Of a stretch of 13,958 nt of DNA, positions 7,358-13,958 are shown one piece after another. Below the pieces are notes generated by a model. The model saw only the letters and a program-made list of their open reading frames with translations. It did no database searches and was not told the origin of the DNA. The first letter of the stretch is position 1. The number at the start of each line of letters is the position of its first letter. The DNA is taken from positions 1-13,958 of the forward strand of contig JAFGGF010000206.1 of the NCBI GenBank assembly GCA_016930735.1, given 5' to 3'. Origin of the DNA: Prolixibacteraceae bacterium. Lineage in GTDB: Bacteria > Bacteroidota > Bacteroidia > Bacteroidales > Prolixibacteraceae. A program made the translations under genes and the position numbers.

Positions 7358-8347
7358 ATGCTTGTAAGAATCTTAAAATCAAATCAGGCATATAACCTTA
7401 TCCTTTTCCCGCTGGCAGGGATTGTTTTATGGTCGGTGAATTTAATTTCACCGGAAATGTTTCAGTTCGCTCAGGGAGAAGACCAGGCAATCCTTTTTAA
7501 ACCAATCCTTAATTTGTTGATTAAGTTACCACTGTTTCAGGTAATATTAGGAATGGTACTTCTGATTATACTTGGTTTTATTGTGCAGAAGTTGAATAGC
7601 CAGTATGCATTTTACAGGGTCAGGACCCTACTGCCATCAAACCTGATAATTCTGCTTATCAGCGGGATTGTTTTTATGCATGTACTGCATCCGGTTTATT
7701 TTGCTGCCATCTTTTTTATTTTAGCTATTGATAAAACTTTCGGTGCATTTGAAAAAAAGGAAATTAATTCAAATGCCTTCGACACAGGAATATTTATTGG
7801 ATTGGGCTCTTTGTTTTATACAAACATGATCTTTTTATTTCCTGTTTTTATACTGGGAATGAAAATTATTAACCGTGAGTTTACGTGGCGTAACCTGGTT
7901 TTAATTTTGCTGGGATTTCTTCTACCCTGGATTTTCACTTTTTCTTATTATTTCCTGATCGACAAGTTTTACGATCTTATTAAAATTCTTGAACTAAATT
8001 TATTTGTAACCAATAAAAGATTACCTGGAAACTTACCATTACAGATTTATGCAGGATTCTGGATTTTGCTTCTTATTCTGAGTGGGTTTGTGATTTTACG
8101 CAATTTCGATAAAATAAAAATCAGTACAAGGAAATATTACAGTGTTTTTTCTTTTTTAGTTATTTCCATTGTTTTACTTTTTTTTATATCACCTTTTGTT
8201 TCTGTTGAAATACTTGTTCTCCTGGCAATTCCGTCTTCCTATATAATTGGTAATTTATTGCTTTCCGTAAAAAGTAGTTTTTTTGGCAACCTGATTCTTT
8301 TTATCCTGCTTGGTTTGATAATTTATATGCAGTTCGCCGGTTTATAG
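7358..8347 (+). CDS. DUF6427-like multi-pass membrane protein
   Basis: A 329-residue, very hydrophobic protein with about eight or nine predicted membrane helices (for example residues 17-31, 57-75, 92-125, 145-168, 178-200, 230-247, 262-290 and 308-326). There are few charged residues except in short loops such as the KKEINS segment. The opening LKSNQAYNLILFPL and the overall plan match my memory of the Bacteroidota family DUF6427. Genes of that family are often next to purD, as here (26 nt gap). No catalytic motif is visible and the function is unknown. The ATG at 7358 is the first Met in frame. The family call rests on recall of its layout and gene neighbourhood rather than on a diagnostic motif. 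Confidence 0.7.
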   Translation: MLVRILKSNQAYNLILFPLAGIVLWSVNLISPEMFQFAQGEDQAILFKPILNLLIKLPLFQVILGMVLLIILGFIVQKLNSQYAFYRVRTLLPSNLIILLISGIVFMHVLHPVYFAAIFFILAIDKTFGAFEKKEINSNAFDTGIFIGLGSLFYTNMIFLFPVFILGMKIINREFTWRNLVLILLGFLLPWIFTFSYYFLIDKFYDLIKILELNLFVTNKRLPGNLPLQIYAGFWILLLILSGFVILRNFDKIKISTRKYYSVFSFLVISIVLLFFISPFVSVEILVLLAIPSSYIIGNLLLSVKSSFFGNLILFILLGLIIYMQFAGL

Positions 8348-8420
8348 ATTGTTTAAAAAACGATTGGCATATAATATTTCATTCATTAAATTCACATCTT
8401 AATATTTCTGATTTGTAAAA

Positions 8421-9416
8421 ATGAATATTGTATCTCTTTTTGCGGGAGCAGGCGGGCTTGACCTTGGTTTTAAAAAAGCTGGCTTTAACGTTGTTTGGGC
8501 AAATGAATTTGACAGGGAAATCTGGGAAACGTATGAAAGGAACCATCCTGAAACGATTCTTAACAGGAAAAGTATTATTGACATTTCGCCTGAAGAAATA
8601 CCTGATTGTATTGGAATTATTGGGGGTCCTCCCTGCCAGAGCTGGAGCGAGGCCGGGGCATTACGTGGGATTAATGACAAGAGAGGCAGGTTGTTTTTTG
8701 ATTTTATCCGGATTTTAAAAGAAAAACAACCCTTGTTTTTTTTAGCTGAGAATGTTTCCGGTTTACTTTTCAACAGGCATAACAATGCTTTTGAAAATAT
8801 TATAAAGATGTTTGAGGAATTGGGATTTACGGTTTCAAAACATTTACTGAATGCCCGCAATTACAATGTCCCGCAGGACAGGAAACGGGTAATAATTGTG
8901 GGATATAACAAACAGTTTATTAAAAAATCGTTTACACCTCCTTTATCTGATAAAAAGAAACCTACCCTGAAAGATGCAATCGGTGACCTGGTAAATAAGG
9001 AGATTCCTGGACTTGAGAAGAATCACGCCAACGGGATGTGTCCTGTTCCAAATCATGAATTTTTAACCGGAGGTTTTTCGTCGATTTATATGTCGAGAAA
9101 CCGGGTTCGTGCATGGGATGAGCCATCTTTTACAATTCAGGCAGGGGGAAGGCATGCGCCAATCCACCCCCAGGCTCCTAAAATGGAAACCATAGGTAAA
9201 GACAAAAAACAATTTGGAAAAGGAAAAGAGAATTTATACCGGAGGTTAACCATCCGTGAATGTGCGCGGATTCAGACATTCCCCGATAACTTTGTTTTTT
9301 ATTATAAAAACCTCAATTCGGGTTATAAAATGGTCGGTAATGCTGTACCGGTAAACCTAGCTGAAGCTTTGGCAAAAAAAATAAAAGAGGATTTGAAACA
9401 ATTCGGATTAATTTAA
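8421..9416 (+). CDS. DNA (cytosine-5-)-methyltransferase, M.HaeIII-like
   Basis: Transfers a methyl group from S-adenosylmethionine to C5 of cytosine in a short DNA site. All core C5-methyltransferase motifs are present in order: motif I FAGAGGLDLGF (7-17), motif IV GGPPCQSW (68-75) with catalytic Cys72, motif VI ENV (110-112), motif VIII QDRKRV (152-157), motif IX RRLTIRECARIQTFPDNF (274-291) and motif X GYKMVGNAVPVNLA (301-314). The target-recognition region spans about 170-270. From memory the whole chain is strikingly close to M.HaeIII (GGCC), including SRNRVR (225-230), but it reads AGGRHAPIHPQAP (241-253) where I recall ASGRQCQLHPQAP. The target site is therefore not certain. A PLD-type nuclease gene starts 15 nt downstream, and no Vsr repair gene is nearby. 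The enzyme should be active as read. Confidence 0.95.
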   Translation: MNIVSLFAGAGGLDLGFKKAGFNVVWANEFDREIWETYERNHPETILNRKSIIDISPEEIPDCIGIIGGPPCQSWSEAGALRGINDKRGRLFFDFIRILKEKQPLFFLAENVSGLLFNRHNNAFENIIKMFEELGFTVSKHLLNARNYNVPQDRKRVIIVGYNKQFIKKSFTPPLSDKKKPTLKDAIGDLVNKEIPGLEKNHANGMCPVPNHEFLTGGFSSIYMSRNRVRAWDEPSFTIQAGGRHAPIHPQAPKMETIGKDKKQFGKGKENLYRRLTIRECARIQTFPDNFVFYYKNLNSGYKMVGNAVPVNLAEALAKKIKEDLKQFGLI

Positions 9417-9431
9417 AAACATATTTATAAC

Positions 9432-10766
9432 ATGGCCTTTCAAACTCAGATATTGTTTGAAGAACCCGGAAAATACAAAACCGGTGAATATCCCTATCTG
9501 GGGGCCAGCCCAAAATTTGTATCTTTCCTGAAAGATTTTTTGATTAAAAAATCAGATAAAATTGAATCTGTTAAACTGGCTGTTTATCTGTTCAATAATA
9601 TTGAATTACATAAAACTTTTATTGCCCTTGCAGAAAAAAATATCAATATTGATGTATTTTCTATTCCCCTTGAAGGCTATGATGATTCTTCACCTCAGGA
9701 AATATCATCGTTGGAAAATGAAGGAGAAGTTCAGGGGAAACATACAAAAAAATCGCTGGCAGAAAAGGTTTATCGAAGCTTTATTACAGATCCTGTAAAG
9801 GGTTACAACCTTAATATTTTTCCACATGCTTATATCAGAAGTTCAAGAATAAAGCCGTTTTCGAGAGGGAAAATTCCATACTCGCTTCATACAAAATCGT
9901 TATTGATAGAAATGAAAAACGGATCGGCACTTGTTGGTTTAAGCTCGTCTAACATGGCAGTCCGTGACCTCCCGAAACATGATTTTTTTATTTTAAAACC
10001 GGGAAATCAGGAAGAAATAGGTTCAGTAAAAGAATTTTTCAGGCTTTTATCTCAGTATTCTGTTCCGGTTTCTGTAAAAACAGATGGGGCCATATCATTT
10101 GATTTTCAGATAAAACAGGAAAAGGTCCGGTTCAAATCGGATGTGTTTTTTATTTCGCCTTTTTATATTAACAGCCCTGAGATTGCAGAAAACAAAATAT
10201 CGGAATTAATAAAGTCTGCAAAAAAAAGGATTTGGTTGATGGCACAGCATATTTCTTCATATCAATATAAAATCCCGTTGAATTACAGGATCAGGAAACA
10301 GATAAATGCGGTCCAGTTGCGTGAAGGTTGTTTAACGGCATTATTGGAAAAAGGGAAACAGGGTCTTGAAATCCGTTGCCTTTCACAAACTTTTGTGGAT
10401 GAAAATGAGCATGACGGAAAATACAGGGTGCCGGTTAATACATACAATTTCAGTCAATTTATAAAAGAGTTTAAAAAAATACCTCATGCAAAATACGGAG
10501 TTAATGAAAATATACACAGTAAGTTCCTGATAATTGATGATATTGTAATTGCCACTTCATTTAATTTTACTCCAACACAGTTTATTTCATTGCCCTATGT
10601 AAATATCAGTAAGTTTGATCATATTCCCGGATTAAATTACAGGGGGATTTTTTCCGAAGTAGGGCAAATGCTGATTTTAAGATCAATTAAGGATGTGGAA
10701 TGTTTTGAGAAAAATTTTGAATATGTGTGGGGAGATAATGAAACAAAAGTGGTGATCGGGAACTAG
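9432..10766 (+). CDS. Double-HKD phospholipase-D-like protein, probable restriction or defence nuclease
   Basis: A 444-residue cytoplasmic protein with no signal peptide or membrane segment, built as two PLD-like halves. The first half (about 43-190) starts with a beta-strand/helix unit KIESVKLAVYLF and carries H153-T-K155 with Glu160 in place of the usual Asp, then GLSSSN (169-174). The second half (about 235-435) carries H362-S-K364 with Asp369, then ATSFNFT (374-380). Two HxK motifs in one chain could make a complete metal-independent phosphodiesterase site. PLD-fold restriction enzymes are known (BfiI, NgoFVII). The position 15 nt behind a C5-methyltransferase makes a restriction or defence nuclease the best reading. 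No separate DNA-recognition domain is recognisable. A PLD-type lipid enzyme or a repair nuclease is less likely. Its stop overlaps the convergent PD40 gene. Confidence 0.75.
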   Translation: MAFQTQILFEEPGKYKTGEYPYLGASPKFVSFLKDFLIKKSDKIESVKLAVYLFNNIELHKTFIALAEKNINIDVFSIPLEGYDDSSPQEISSLENEGEVQGKHTKKSLAEKVYRSFITDPVKGYNLNIFPHAYIRSSRIKPFSRGKIPYSLHTKSLLIEMKNGSALVGLSSSNMAVRDLPKHDFFILKPGNQEEIGSVKEFFRLLSQYSVPVSVKTDGAISFDFQIKQEKVRFKSDVFFISPFYINSPEIAENKISELIKSAKKRIWLMAQHISSYQYKIPLNYRIRKQINAVQLREGCLTALLEKGKQGLEIRCLSQTFVDENEHDGKYRVPVNTYNFSQFIKEFKKIPHAKYGVNENIHSKFLIIDDIVIATSFNFTPTQFISLPYVNISKFDHIPGLNYRGIFSEVGQMLILRSIKDVECFEKNFEYVWGDNETKVVIGN

Positions 10767-12304
10767 TTTTTTCTTAAAAATACTTCGAGCATTAATTCTT
10801 CATCTTCTTTTAGAAAGTCGATCCCAACGGTTTTTTGAATAGGTTCGTACCCCGGTTTTTCAACAAGCAACTGTATTGTTGGAATTTTATTGGTTACAAA
10901 TGAGAATGATCCATCAGTAACGCTTCGGGTCTGGGAAATGTATTTACCTTCAACATCAAGTATTTTGACCACAGCATCTTTTAATATAGCTTTGCTGTTC
11001 AAATCTTTTACAAAACCTTTTATTGTTATCGGGATATAATTGATTTTCACAGAAAATATATCGTAATATCCCAGGCTTTCAACGCGGTTCGAAGAAAAAT
11101 ATCCCCTTTCGGAGCCGGGAGCCAGAACAAAAGCAACATCGTCGCGGGGGCTGTTTACCGGATATCCCAGATTCCTGATTTTATTATAAACCCCATTTTC
11201 GGGTGTGGAAATATATATGTCCTGCTGACCTAGTCCCGGGTGCCCGTTTGATGAAAAATAAAGTTTGCCGTTTTTATCAGCAAAAGGAAAAAACTCATCC
11301 CCTTTCGAATTTACAACCGGGCCAACATTATAAGGTTCGCTCCATTTGTTATTTTGTGTTTTGTAACAAAAATAAATGTCGTAGCCACCGTAACCACCGG
11401 GCATATCACTTGCAAAATAAATAATCCGGCCATCGGGAGTAATACATGGATGAGCAACAGAAAAATCGGGGCTGTTAAAAAAGAAATCTTCTTTATATTC
11501 CCAATCACCGTTTTTTTCTTCAGCAATAATAATCTGAAGGTGAAGTAAAAAATCAATATTTTCACCCCTGTTGGCTTCTTTTGGGGCATAGCGGGTTATA
11601 TACATCAGGTTTTCTGACGGATCGTATGCTACAGGTCCATCGTTAAAACGTGTTTTTACATTTGGAGCAAAGGGTTTTGGCTCAGAAAAATTGCCTGGTG
11701 TAATTTCCTCAGCAAAATACATGTCGAGGAAAGGGAGTTCATCTTCATCGTAAATTTGATCCTTGTTACTTCCTGTAAGCGAAGTAGAGGAAAAAATTAT
11801 TCCGTTTCGATAAAACAAAGTACCCAATTCTGCACCCGGAGTATTTATATTAGCCTGTTTTATTTCAAAAGTTGTTGAATCAGTAATAATATTATCAATA
11901 TAATCCAGTTTATCTGAAAATTCGGCCACTCTGCTGTCGCCCGGTTTTAACTCATTAAATTTATTTAAATATTCCCTGGCTTTATCAAATTTCCCGTTTT
12001 CAATCAGCAATTGTGTGTACAGGATCAGGTCGGCTGCAACAATTTTATCTTTTTCAACTAAAACACTTAACCATTTTTCAGCATCAACTGTATTATTAAT
12101 TTTTTGATTTGATAATACCAGCCTTTTAATTATATAATAACTTTCAGGATCGTTCTCATACGCTTTTTCATATAATTCAATTGCTTTATTATACTGTTCT
12201 TCCTTAAATTTATTATCAGCATTTTTAACGATATAGTCCTGTGCAGATAATGTAAAAACAAATAGAACAGGCAGGAAGGTAAGTATATATCTCATTTTAC
12301 GCAT
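10763..12304 (-). CDS. Exported TPR / PD40 beta-propeller protein with carboxypeptidase-regulatory-like domain, no OmpA domain
   Basis: A 513-residue envelope protein. Residues 1-22 are a signal peptide (MRYILTFLPVLFVFTLSAQ, from the second Met); the first Met adds MRK. TPR-like helices cover about 25-135. A PD40/WD40-like propeller follows (about 150-420) with clear blades ITPDGRIIYFASD (288-300) ending GGYDIYF, then NGKLYFSSNGHPGLGQQDIY (345-364) and RGYFSSN...GYYDIF (400-417). A carboxypeptidase-regulatory-like domain spans about 427-490. The order TPR-PD40-CarboxypepD matches the OmpA-family proteins of Bacteroidota, including PorE of the type 9 secretion system. Those proteins continue into a C-terminal OmpA peptidoglycan-binding domain, while this one stops at LEVFLRKN. 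It has no type 9 sorting domain either. The function is unknown; a scaffold role in the outer membrane or periplasm is plausible. Confidence 0.8.
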   Translation of the reverse strand: MRKMRYILTFLPVLFVFTLSAQDYIVKNADNKFKEEQYNKAIELYEKAYENDPESYYIIKRLVLSNQKINNTVDAEKWLSVLVEKDKIVAADLILYTQLLIENGKFDKAREYLNKFNELKPGDSRVAEFSDKLDYIDNIITDSTTFEIKQANINTPGAELGTLFYRNGIIFSSTSLTGSNKDQIYDEDELPFLDMYFAEEITPGNFSEPKPFAPNVKTRFNDGPVAYDPSENLMYITRYAPKEANRGENIDFLLHLQIIIAEEKNGDWEYKEDFFFNSPDFSVAHPCITPDGRIIYFASDMPGGYGGYDIYFCYKTQNNKWSEPYNVGPVVNSKGDEFFPFADKNGKLYFSSNGHPGLGQQDIYISTPENGVYNKIRNLGYPVNSPRDDVAFVLAPGSERGYFSSNRVESLGYYDIFSVKINYIPITIKGFVKDLNSKAILKDAVVKILDVEGKYISQTRSVTDGSFSFVTNKIPTIQLLVEKPGYEPIQKTVGIDFLKEDEELMLEVFLRKN

Positions 12305-12412
12305 TCCAAAATATTTGTATTTTTGATGTCTTTTCAGAAAATGGAATTTTAAAGCAACAAATTATATTATATAAACATCTAACAACAAATTGATAAAATT
12401 AAAGTTTTTCTA

Positions 12413-12420
12413 CAAAAGTA
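12413..12420 (-). promoter_or_regulatory. Possible -7 element for the TPR/PD40 gene
   Basis: The minus strand reads TACTTTTG, an exact TAnnTTTG match, 108 nt upstream of the PD40 protein start and only 7 nt from the divergent tsaB ATG. No -33 box is evident. In AT-rich DNA such matches arise by chance, so confidence is low. The 123-base divergent gap must nevertheless hold promoters for both genes. Confidence 0.25.
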
Positions 12421-12427
12421 ACAGAGA

Positions 12428-13135
12428 ATGGCAAAAATTCTTTTATTGGAATCATCGACTGAGGTTTGTTCGGTAGCACTTGCAAAGGACGGGCAACTGG
12501 TTGACCTTGAAGAAAACAGGGAAGGATTAAATCATTCTGAATTGTTAACTTCATTTGTGGAAACCATTTTTATCAGGAACAATATATCTGCTTCCAGATT
12601 AGATGCTGTAGCTGTAAGCAAAGGTCCGGGATCGTATACAGGCTTACGGATTGGAGTATCGGCAGCAAAAGGACTGTGTTATGCAGCCGGATTACCACTT
12701 ATTGCCATCAGTACCCTGGAGTCGATGGCAAAGTATCTGATAAACCATCCGGAAGAATTTCAGTTAAAAGTAGATGAATGTACTCTTTTTTGCCCTATGA
12801 TTGATGCAAGAAGGATGGAAATCTACTATTCAGTTTACAGCCATAAAGGTGAAATTAAAGAACCTGTCACTGCAAAGGTTGTAACAGAAGATACATTCAG
12901 AGATCTGTTAAACGAATACAAACTTGTTCTTTATGGCAATGGTGCTCAAAAATGCAAAGATATAATTGTTGATAAGAATGCAGTTTTTTCAGAACCGCAG
13001 AAAGCTTCGGCACGGTTTATGGCTGAAATTGCTGAAGTTTATTTTAAAAAACAAAAATTTGAAGATGTTGCTTATTTTGAGCCTTTTTATTTAAAAGACT
13101 TTATTGCAACTATTCCAAAAAATAAGGTTCTATAA
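12428..13135 (+). CDS. tsaB: tRNA threonylcarbamoyladenosine biosynthesis protein TsaB
   Basis: TsaB is the non-catalytic ASKHA-fold partner that binds TsaD and TsaE to make the universal t6A37 modification on ANN-decoding tRNAs. The 235-residue length is typical (about 231 in E. coli). The N-terminal strand MAKILLLESSTEVCSVAL (1-18), the turn EGLNHSELL (32-40) and the family hallmark GPGSYTGLRIGVSAAKGL (66-83) are all present. The C-terminal half is shorter and more divergent, as usual, and it lacks the TsaD metal-binding HxxxH motif. The ATG at 12428 aligns with the family start. It is divergent from the TPR/PD40 gene and is followed 81 nt later by the DUF3108 gene. Confidence 0.95.
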   Translation: MAKILLLESSTEVCSVALAKDGQLVDLEENREGLNHSELLTSFVETIFIRNNISASRLDAVAVSKGPGSYTGLRIGVSAAKGLCYAAGLPLIAISTLESMAKYLINHPEEFQLKVDECTLFCPMIDARRMEIYYSVYSHKGEIKEPVTAKVVTEDTFRDLLNEYKLVLYGNGAQKCKDIIVDKNAVFSEPQKASARFMAEIAEVYFKKQKFEDVAYFEPFYLKDFIATIPKNKVL

Positions 13136-13143
13136 AGATATAA

Positions 13144-13169
13144 ATCCTGATCCGGGTAATTTTCAGGAT
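13144..13169. repeat. Inverted repeat between tsaB and the DUF3108 gene
   Basis: ATCCTGA (13144-13150) and TCAGGAT (13163-13169) form a perfect 7-bp stem around a 12-nt loop, beginning 9 nt after the tsaB stop. No T-run follows, so it is not a standard intrinsic terminator. It could be an mRNA 3'-end structure or an operator for the next gene. Confidence 0.4.
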
Positions 13170-13216
13170 GGGAGGAATTAAATCTTAAACCTTGATGTGT
13201 GAAAAATTATTATTGT

Positions 13217-13930
13217 ATGAAAAAGTTGATAACATGTGTTCTAATGATTTTAACTTTTGCTTCATCAGGAGCAGATTCTGAAAAGATTGTGTATAACCTG
13301 AAGCTTGGATTTATAAAAGGGGGAGAGGCAAAAATTGATATCACTGATACAATTTATAATGGAAATAAGGCAATTCATTATAAAATGCAAGCCAAAACAA
13401 CAGGTTTGGCCGATATGTTGTATAATGTTTTTGATGTATATGAAACAATAGCAAATACTGAAAACCTACCCTACGAATCTATCCGGAATATTAAAGAAAA
13501 AAAATACAGGTATTACAATAAAGTTACTTACTATCGCGATAAAGATTCGATTTACAGCCAGCGCTCCGGATGGAAGTTTGCTCCCGAAAACCTGCTTGAT
13601 ATAATAACAGTCTTTTTTTATTTTACCAATAAAAACTATATCGACAATATCGAAAAGGGAGAAATTGTTACACTACCCACCATGCACGCCGACGAAATTA
13701 ACGACATCAATGTTAAATTCCTGGGTTTTGAAACCATTAAAACAAAACTGGGTGAAATAGAATGTTATGTGCTTTCACCACAGGTTAAAAAAGGGAAGCT
13801 TTTAAAAAAGTCGGATGGAGTCAGGTTTTATATTACAAAAGATACAAAAATCCCTGTATTGCTTGAATTTGAAATGCGGGTTGGTTCATTAAGGGCAGTC
13901 CTGGTAGATTATGATACCGATAAACTATAG
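13217..13930 (+). CDS. Exported DUF3108 domain-containing protein
   Basis: A 237-residue exported protein. The ATG at 13217 gives a standard signal peptide (MKKLITCVLMILTFASSGAD, cleavage near residue 20). A GTG at 13199 would add six residues before the basic N-region and is less likely. The mature part is beta-rich and matches DUF3108: it starts EKIVYNLKLGFIKGGEAKI, has a middle segment NVFDVYETIANTENLPYES and ends GVRFYITKDTKIPVLLEFEM. This family is thought to adopt a lipocalin- or LolA-like beta fold in the periplasm, but its role is unestablished. It is complete; the stop at 13928-13930 leaves 28 bases to the window edge with nothing assignable. Confidence 0.85.
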   Translation: MKKLITCVLMILTFASSGADSEKIVYNLKLGFIKGGEAKIDITDTIYNGNKAIHYKMQAKTTGLADMLYNVFDVYETIANTENLPYESIRNIKEKKYRYYNKVTYYRDKDSIYSQRSGWKFAPENLLDIITVFFYFTNKNYIDNIEKGEIVTLPTMHADEINDINVKFLGFETIKTKLGEIECYVLSPQVKKGKLLKKSDGVRFYITKDTKIPVLLEFEMRVGSLRAVLVDYDTDKL

Positions 13931-13958
13931 ATGAATAAATTAGCACAATAATTTTTCA

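Noticed and set aside
8399..8860. Minus-strand 153-codon open frame
   Set aside because: Antisense to the methyltransferase motif I-VI region; no recognisable family.
8421..10766. DISARM-type defence system (C5 methyltransferase plus PLD protein DrmC)
   Set aside because: DISARM also needs the helicase DrmA and the DUF1998 protein DrmB; neither is present, and the flanks are purD/DUF6427 and PD40/tsaB genes.
8348..10800. Transposon or integron carrying the methyltransferase/PLD genes
   Set aside because: No transposase, integrase, terminal inverted repeats or target duplications could be found at either edge.
13199..13216. GTG start at 13199 for the DUF3108 protein
   Set aside because: The ATG at 13217 gives a better signal peptide with a basic MKK start directly ahead of the hydrophobic core.
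1..13958. CRISPR array or tandem repeats
   Set aside because: No regularly spaced repeats were seen anywhere; intergenic gaps are all 250 bases or shorter and contain only short hairpins and promoter-like motifs.

Overview
The window looks like chromosomal DNA of a Bacteroidota bacterium, probably of the Bacteroidales/Marinilabiliales type; this placement is inferred from gene content. It is AT-rich and its genes lack clear Shine-Dalgarno sequences. Upstream regions carry matches to the Bacteroidota -7 element TAnnTTTG. It also encodes families typical of that phylum: a DUF2723/TMEM260-like membrane glycosyltransferase, a DUF6427-like membrane protein, and a TPR-plus-PD40 envelope protein with a carboxypeptidase-regulatory-like domain.

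Layout. Positions 1-2470, minus strand, hold the protein quality-control cluster tig-clpP-clpX; clpX runs off the left edge. An 11-bp perfect inverted repeat that contains a candidate clpP promoter lies between tig and clpP. A minus-strand tRNA-Leu(UAG) follows at 2609-2690, with a terminator-like hairpin and its own promoter. From about 2.7 kb the direction changes to plus: a 1027-residue DUF2723 protein, purD (purine synthesis), and a DUF6427-like multi-pass membrane protein.

Positions 8421-10766 hold the most interesting block. It is a two-gene plus-strand unit of a 5-methylcytosine DNA methyltransferase strongly resembling M.HaeIII, followed 15 nt later by a 444-residue protein with two phospholipase-D-type HxK motifs. 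The most natural reading is a compact restriction-modification or other defence cassette whose nuclease is a single-chain, double-HKD enzyme. It meets a minus-strand TPR/PD40 gene tail to tail, and the two stop codons overlap within one CTAG. That PD40 protein ends just where its relatives usually continue into an OmpA-like peptidoglycan-binding domain.

The right end carries tsaB (t6A tRNA modification) and an exported DUF3108 protein, both on the plus strand. Apart from the methyltransferase/PLD pair, the window is mostly housekeeping and envelope genes.
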